Assembly (NCBI GenBank): GCA_964511215.1
Contig: CAZEER010000076.1
Coordinates: forward strand, 1 to 10,102
Source: CAZEER01 sp964511215
GTDB taxonomy: Bacteria; Fidelibacterota; Marinisomatia; Marinisomatales; UBA1611
Direction: 5' to 3'
DNA length: 10,102 nucleotides
Position 1 is the stretch's first letter. Each line of letters opens with the position of its first letter. A program made the translations under genes and the position numbers. Shown in pieces: positions 6,732 through 10,102 of this stretch. The notes beneath the pieces are model-generated. The model searched no databases. It was not told the DNA's origin and saw only the letters and a list, made by a program, of their open reading frames with translations.

Positions 6732-6959
6732 ATGAATGTGAAATCTGAAGAAATAAAAAATAAAATTGCTGAAGTGTTAAATATCTCAATAGAGCGATTC
6801 AATGATGAGACTGCACTAAAAGATTTGGTATCGGACTCTTTTTTATTAGTTGAAATGGCGATTGAACTCCAAGAAGATTTTCAAGTTCGATTTTCGCAAG
6901 AAGACCTTAAAGAGATAGATACCATCAGAGATTTAATATCTCTTATCAAAAAAAAGTAA
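6732..6959 (+). CDS. Acyl carrier protein (second copy)
   Basis: A 75-residue acidic carrier protein with a regular DSF phosphopantetheine site, S36, in DLVSDSFLLVEMAIELQ. The second and third helices (EDFQVRFSQEDLKEIDTIRDLISLI) follow the standard ACP pattern. ATG 6732 is chosen over ATG 6690 because the longer version adds 14 residues not expected for an ACP and overlaps the upstream gene. AAGGA at 6717-6721 precedes ATG 6732 by 10 bases. The gene ends in a lysine-rich tail that includes an A8 tract. It is clearly different from the first carrier protein, which has Lys before the serine, so the two may carry different substrates, for example an acyl chain versus an amino acid. That division of labour is inference. 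Confidence 0.85.
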   Translation: MNVKSEEIKNKIAEVLNISIERFNDETALKDLVSDSFLLVEMAIELQEDFQVRFSQEDLKEIDTIRDLISLIKKK

Positions 6960-6973
6960 TTCTTAATCATAAT

Positions 6974-6991
6974 TAGTTAAGCACTTAACTA
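6974..6991. promoter_or_regulatory. Perfect 18-base palindrome between carrier protein and exporter genes
   Basis: TAGTTAAG and CTTAACTA are exact inverted repeats separated by CA. A two-base spacer is too short for a good RNA loop, so a dimeric-repressor operator is at least as likely as a hairpin. A further CTTAA at 6962-6966 could pair alternatively with the left arm. No U-tract follows, so it is not a standard terminator. Confidence 0.4.
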
Positions 6992-7014
6992 TTCAATGAC
7001 CATTTTCCATTGAA
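6992..7014 (+). promoter_or_regulatory. Hairpin over the exporter start codon
   Basis: TTCAATG (6992-6998) and CATTGAA (7008-7014) are exact inverted repeats with a nine-base loop. The right arm contains the TTG start codon (7010-7012). There is no clear Shine-Dalgarno, so the fold could lower or control exporter translation. The stem is short and A/T-rich, and it may be coincidental. Confidence 0.3.
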
Positions 7015-9271
7015 AAACTTTTATCTAAAAATTTACAGGTTAATATCGCGGTTCCATTTGTGGTTAATATTAGTCGCGATATTATTGAGCATTGCAGCAG
7101 GATTTTTTGTTTCAAAAATCCAATTTGATATGTCTTTTAGGCCGCTATTTGCGGATGAAGATGAAATGTTTATTCCTACTCAAAATTTTGAGGATGTTTT
7201 TGGTGAGGCCTCTGGTGCACATATTGGAGTAATTCTAGAAAGTGAAAATATTCTTAGCGTACCATATTTACAAAAATTAGAGATACTCTCAGATCAGGTA
7301 GTAGAATTAGATCATGTTACGTCTGTTATTAGCCTTACACATTTTGATTTCCCAATATGGACCCCAAATGGTAAAGAGGTTAGGCCCTTAATTCCAAAAT
7401 CATTATTAGAAAGAGATACACTTAATCATTATTTTGTGGAGAATCTTCTCTCAAACAAAAATGTGATAAAAGTAATCTTATCTGAAGATGGTAAAAGGAC
7501 TCTATTATTAGCTCGCCTAGATATTCCATTAGAAGACCTAAAAGAGAGAAAGACTATTATTCAAAATTTTAAAAGAACCATCGCAGATGGCCTACCTCTT
7601 AATACAAACGCACTCTTCACTGGAGTGTCAATTGTTGAGAATGCTTATGCCGATATTGTTTTAAGAAGCCTCATTCGTAGTACACTCCTAACTAGTATTG
7701 GTCTAGGAATAGCATTGTTTCTTTTTTTTGGAAGATTTTCTAGTATCTGCGTAGCACTTGCAGGTGTAACAATAGGCTCTCAGATAACTTTAGCTATCAT
7801 GCAAATTATCGGGCAAAATATTACAATTGTTAATAGTATGGTTCCCATTATGTTGCTGATTATTGGAGTTGCAGATGCGATACATATGGAGCAATCATTC
7901 ATTCACTATCTTAAAGAGAAAAGAAATGTCTCTGAAGCAGCAAATAAAATGTTTGTGACTATGGGACTCCCTTGTCTTATGACCGCTGTAACAACATCAA
8001 TAGGATTCTTATCATTACGTATGGCAAATATTGAAGCCATAAGAGACTTTGGTATGAACGTAGCTATAGGTGTAATTATTGTTTACATCATGAATATAAT
8101 ATTTGTACCATTTCTTTTGATTCATATACCACGGAAAAAAATAAATTTTACCAAATGGTTCAGCGATGGTTTAAATCATTTTCTAAATTTTTCAAGCCAA
8201 TTAGTTATTTGTCATCCAAAAAAAATCATCTATATATTTATTACTCTGATTATTTACTCTATTTGGATGCTACCTAAACTTTCTATGGATCAAAAGTTTA
8301 ATGAAGAGGTTGAGCCAGAACATCCCATAAGATTTAATCAAATGTTACTAGAACAAGAGTTTACTGGATTCTTAGGCCCAGAGGTGAGTGTGAAAATTGT
8401 TGATGATAGATTCTTATGGGATAGAGATGTAATGGACAGACTTAGTGATTATGAAAGTGTTTTACGTAATCATCCAGATATTTTACAAGTTAGGTCCTAT
8501 CTTAGCTATGTCCCTGAGGGCATTCCTGACTCATTATTAAAAAGCTTTCTTAAAGATCTAAGGGATGATCCAATTTTAAAATATCAAATCAAAGAAGTAG
8601 TTTCAATTGGTGGGAAATGGGCGAGTGTAATTATTCGTACTAAAGATATGGGCACAAAAAAGGCAGAAATTTTTGAGGAATGGATAAAAGAGATTAGTAA
8701 CAATAGACTAGGGCCTAATTTTGAAGTTGAAATGGTAGGTCAGTGGTGGCTAGCTCAGCGTGGTATGATGAATATATTAAATGATATGCTTTCAAGTTTT
8801 ATTACCGCCTGTATTTTAATCATCCCTATTATGGCACTTTTACTTCGTAGTATACGATTGTTCTTCGTTAGTCTTTTGCCAAACATACTTCCAATGATCG
8901 CAGCATTAGCTTTTATGGCAGTAACAGGAATATCAGTCCGGATAGGGACCGCAATGATACTGGCTATAGCATTGGGTATCGCAATAGATGACACCATCCA
9001 TTTTATGATACATTTAAGAGAACAAGACTCGAAAAGTAATGATGGAAATCAAATTGTAAAATTAACTATCGCCCAAACTGGAAAAGCTATATTATATACA
9101 TCCGTTATATTAGTAATTGGATTTATTAGCATGCTCTCTAATGATTTAATTGCCATCCAAGAAATGGGTATAGTTGCTTCTTTTACAATAATTATAGCTC
9201 TTATCGCAGATATATTTTTTGTTCCTGCAATTTATCTTTTAGTAAAAAAAAATAACATATTGAAAGATTAA
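7010..9271 (+). CDS. RND-superfamily / MMPL-type exporter
   Basis: A 753-residue inner-membrane protein with the duplicated RND architecture. It has a helix at ~14-34, a large periplasmic loop to ~235, a block of five helices to ~385, then helix 7 (~405-422), a second periplasmic loop, and a second five-helix block to the C-terminus. The paired motifs GVADAIHMEQ in the fourth helix and GIAIDDTIHFM in the tenth carry the acidic residues expected for proton coupling, one in each half. It belongs to the COG1033/MMPL group, whose members often move lipids, hopanoids or other hydrophobic products. It follows the biosynthetic genes in the same direction and probably exports their product. The start is TTG 7010: the frame has no ATG before the first helix and a stop codon lies at 6986. 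No adaptor or outer-membrane partner is in the window. Confidence 0.85.
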   Translation: MKNFYLKIYRLISRFHLWLILVAILLSIAAGFFVSKIQFDMSFRPLFADEDEMFIPTQNFEDVFGEASGAHIGVILESENILSVPYLQKLEILSDQVVELDHVTSVISLTHFDFPIWTPNGKEVRPLIPKSLLERDTLNHYFVENLLSNKNVIKVILSEDGKRTLLLARLDIPLEDLKERKTIIQNFKRTIADGLPLNTNALFTGVSIVENAYADIVLRSLIRSTLLTSIGLGIALFLFFGRFSSICVALAGVTIGSQITLAIMQIIGQNITIVNSMVPIMLLIIGVADAIHMEQSFIHYLKEKRNVSEAANKMFVTMGLPCLMTAVTTSIGFLSLRMANIEAIRDFGMNVAIGVIIVYIMNIIFVPFLLIHIPRKKINFTKWFSDGLNHFLNFSSQLVICHPKKIIYIFITLIIYSIWMLPKLSMDQKFNEEVEPEHPIRFNQMLLEQEFTGFLGPEVSVKIVDDRFLWDRDVMDRLSDYESVLRNHPDILQVRSYLSYVPEGIPDSLLKSFLKDLRDDPILKYQIKEVVSIGGKWASVIIRTKDMGTKKAEIFEEWIKEISNNRLGPNFEVEMVGQWWLAQRGMMNILNDMLSSFITACILIIPIMALLLRSIRLFFVSLLPNILPMIAALAFMAVTGISVRIGTAMILAIALGIAIDDTIHFMIHLREQDSKSNDGNQIVKLTIAQTGKAILYTSVILVIGFISMLSNDLIAIQEMGIVASFTIIIALIADIFFVPAIYLLVKKNNILKD

Positions 9272-9278
9272 TGTTATT
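9251..9278. repeat. Inverted repeat over the end of the exporter gene
   Basis: AATAACAT (9251-9258) and ATGTTATT (9271-9278) are exact inverted repeats with a 12-base loop. An A9 tract (9244-9252) precedes and overlaps the left arm. Read on the minus strand this is a stem followed by a U-tract, as in a weak terminator for minus-strand transcription. On the + strand no U-run follows. The stem is almost all A/T, so stability is doubtful. Confidence 0.25.
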
Positions 9279-9312
9279 ACTTTAATGATATTGTTAATTA
9301 ATATGTTTGTCA

Positions 9313-9342
9313 TTTAAAGTTAGATATGGTTTTGTGTATACT
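9313..9342 (+). promoter_or_regulatory. Probable sigma-70 promoter for the peptidase lipoprotein gene
   Basis: TATACT at 9337-9342 is a good -10 element. TTTAAA at 9313-9318 is a weak -35 at 18-base spacing. Transcription would start near 9349, about 20 bases before ATG 9370, and TAAGG just upstream of the ATG serves as ribosome binding site. This, with the ~98-base gap, suggests the downstream gene is a separate unit. Confidence 0.4.
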
Positions 9343-9369
9343 TGTGGTAATAATTAAATAAGGTATATA

Positions 9370-10102
9370 ATGTTCACCCAATTAAAAACATATTATTTTC
9401 CAATCGCTTTTTTTGTACTGATTCTATCGTGTACCCAAAATTATAATCCAAAAAAGTATTCAATAGAACAATTCTATGGCAATAACCGTATTGGAGGGGG
9501 TGTCTTTTCTGATAATGAATCTAAGTTACTTGTTAGCAGTGACGAATCAGGAATTTTCAATGTATATGAAATTGATATTGCTACAGGTGACAAAACACAA
9601 AAGACTTTTTCAGAAAAGGAATCTTTTTTTGCAATTGACTATTTACCAGGAACAAATCAGATTTTGTATTCAGCCGATAAAGGCGGTAATGAACTAAATC
9701 ATATCTACTTAATAAATGAAGATGGCGCTACCATTGACCTTACTCCAAATGAAAATGAAAAGGCAAGTTTCTCAGGTTGGAGCAAGGACAAAAAGTCAAT
9801 GTACTTTATCTCGAATAGACGTAATCCACAGTTTTTTGATTTTTATAAAATGACTATTCAAAATTGGGAATCTGAAATGCTTTATCAGAATGATAATGGT
9901 ATTAATATTTCAAATATGTCGGAAGACGAAACCTGGTTTGCTTTTAGCCAAACTATAACAACCAGCGAAAACAAACTATTCCTTACCAATAGAATCGATA
10001 ACTCGACGATTGAATTATCCGAAGAACCAGGTAGCTATGGTGCATCAGGCTTTAGCAAGGATAATAAGTATTTCTTTTTTATTACTGATGTTGATAAAGA
10101 GT
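9370..10102 (+). CDS. S9 prolyl-oligopeptidase-like lipoprotein, N-terminal part (3' end outside window)
   Basis: The frame is open from ATG 9370 to the window end (244 codons visible). The first 21 residues form a lipoprotein signal peptide, with a hydrophobic core PIAFFVLIL and a lipobox-like ILSC, making C21 the likely lipidated residue. After it come repeated beta-propeller blade patterns such as GGGVFSDNESKLLVSS, YEIDIATGDK, QILYSADKGGNELNHIY, SFSGWSKDKKSMYFISNR and ASGFSKDNKYFFFIT. This is typical of the N-terminal propeller of S9-family serine peptidases (prolyl oligopeptidase/acylaminoacyl peptidase). The catalytic Ser-Asp-His domain would lie beyond the window, so activity cannot be confirmed. 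A TolB-like propeller protein is the main alternative. It has its own probable promoter and is likely unrelated to the biosynthetic operon. Confidence 0.75.
   Translation, partial: MFTQLKTYYFPIAFFVLILSCTQNYNPKKYSIEQFYGNNRIGGGVFSDNESKLLVSSDESGIFNVYEIDIATGDKTQKTFSEKESFFAIDYLPGTNQILYSADKGGNELNHIYLINEDGATIDLTPNENEKASFSGWSKDKKSMYFISNRRNPQFFDFYKMTIQNWESEMLYQNDNGINISNMSEDETWFAFSQTITTSENKLFLTNRIDNSTIELSEEPGSYGASGFSKDNKYFFFITDVDKE

Noticed and set aside
8755..8997. Minus-strand open frame of 80 codons
   Set aside because: Antisense to transmembrane helices of the exporter; its hydrophobic, Ile-rich look follows from the opposite strand.
9476..9697. Plus-strand open frame of 73 codons
   Set aside because: Out-of-frame shadow of the S9 peptidase lipoprotein that starts at 9370 and stays open to the window end.

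Overview
The window looks like chromosomal DNA from an A/T-rich Gram-negative bacterium. The composition was judged by eye, not computed. The Gram-negative call rests on an RND/MMPL-type 12-helix exporter and a lipobox-containing prolyl-oligopeptidase-like lipoprotein. A gammaproteobacterium is plausible, but the sequence alone does not fix the taxon. Every gene I can support lies on the + strand, and no RNA genes, insertion sequences or CRISPR arrays were seen.

Bases 1-6959 hold ten tightly packed genes that overlap or are separated by at most 21 bases, so they are probably one operon that began before the window. In order they are: the C-terminal part of a long-chain acyl-CoA synthetase-like AMP-forming ligase (1-954); a small membrane methyltransferase of the isoprenylcysteine carboxyl methyltransferase type (947-1531); a ketoacyl-ACP synthase III-like enzyme with an unusual active site (1528-2478); an AurF-type diiron oxygenase with all seven metal ligands (2480-3364); an acyl carrier protein (3361-3606); an amino acid:[carrier protein] ligase related to the core of atypical seryl-tRNA synthetases (3609-4460); a free-standing thioester reductase (4453-5538); an Sfp-type phosphopantetheinyl transferase (5525-6148); a second, ferritin-like diiron protein (6170-6730); and a second carrier protein (6732-6959).

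A 50-base gap with a perfect palindrome and a hairpin over the start codon leads to an RND/MMPL-family exporter (7010-9271), probably the transporter for the product. After about 100 non-coding bases carrying a likely promoter, a separate gene starts at 9370. It encodes the N-terminal propeller of an S9-family peptidase lipoprotein and runs off the end.

Read together, the cluster looks like a small thiotemplate pathway without a nonribosomal peptide synthetase. In this inferred scheme the PPTase primes two carrier proteins, the tRNA-synthetase-like ligase loads an amino acid onto one, and diiron enzymes may oxidise the tethered intermediate. The KAS III-like enzyme and the acyl ligase would join an acyl group, the reductase would release the product as an aldehyde or alcohol, the methyltransferase may cap it, and the exporter may move it out. 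Enzyme families are assigned from visible motifs; the pathway order and product are inference. I do not recognise this gene set as a characterised pathway.
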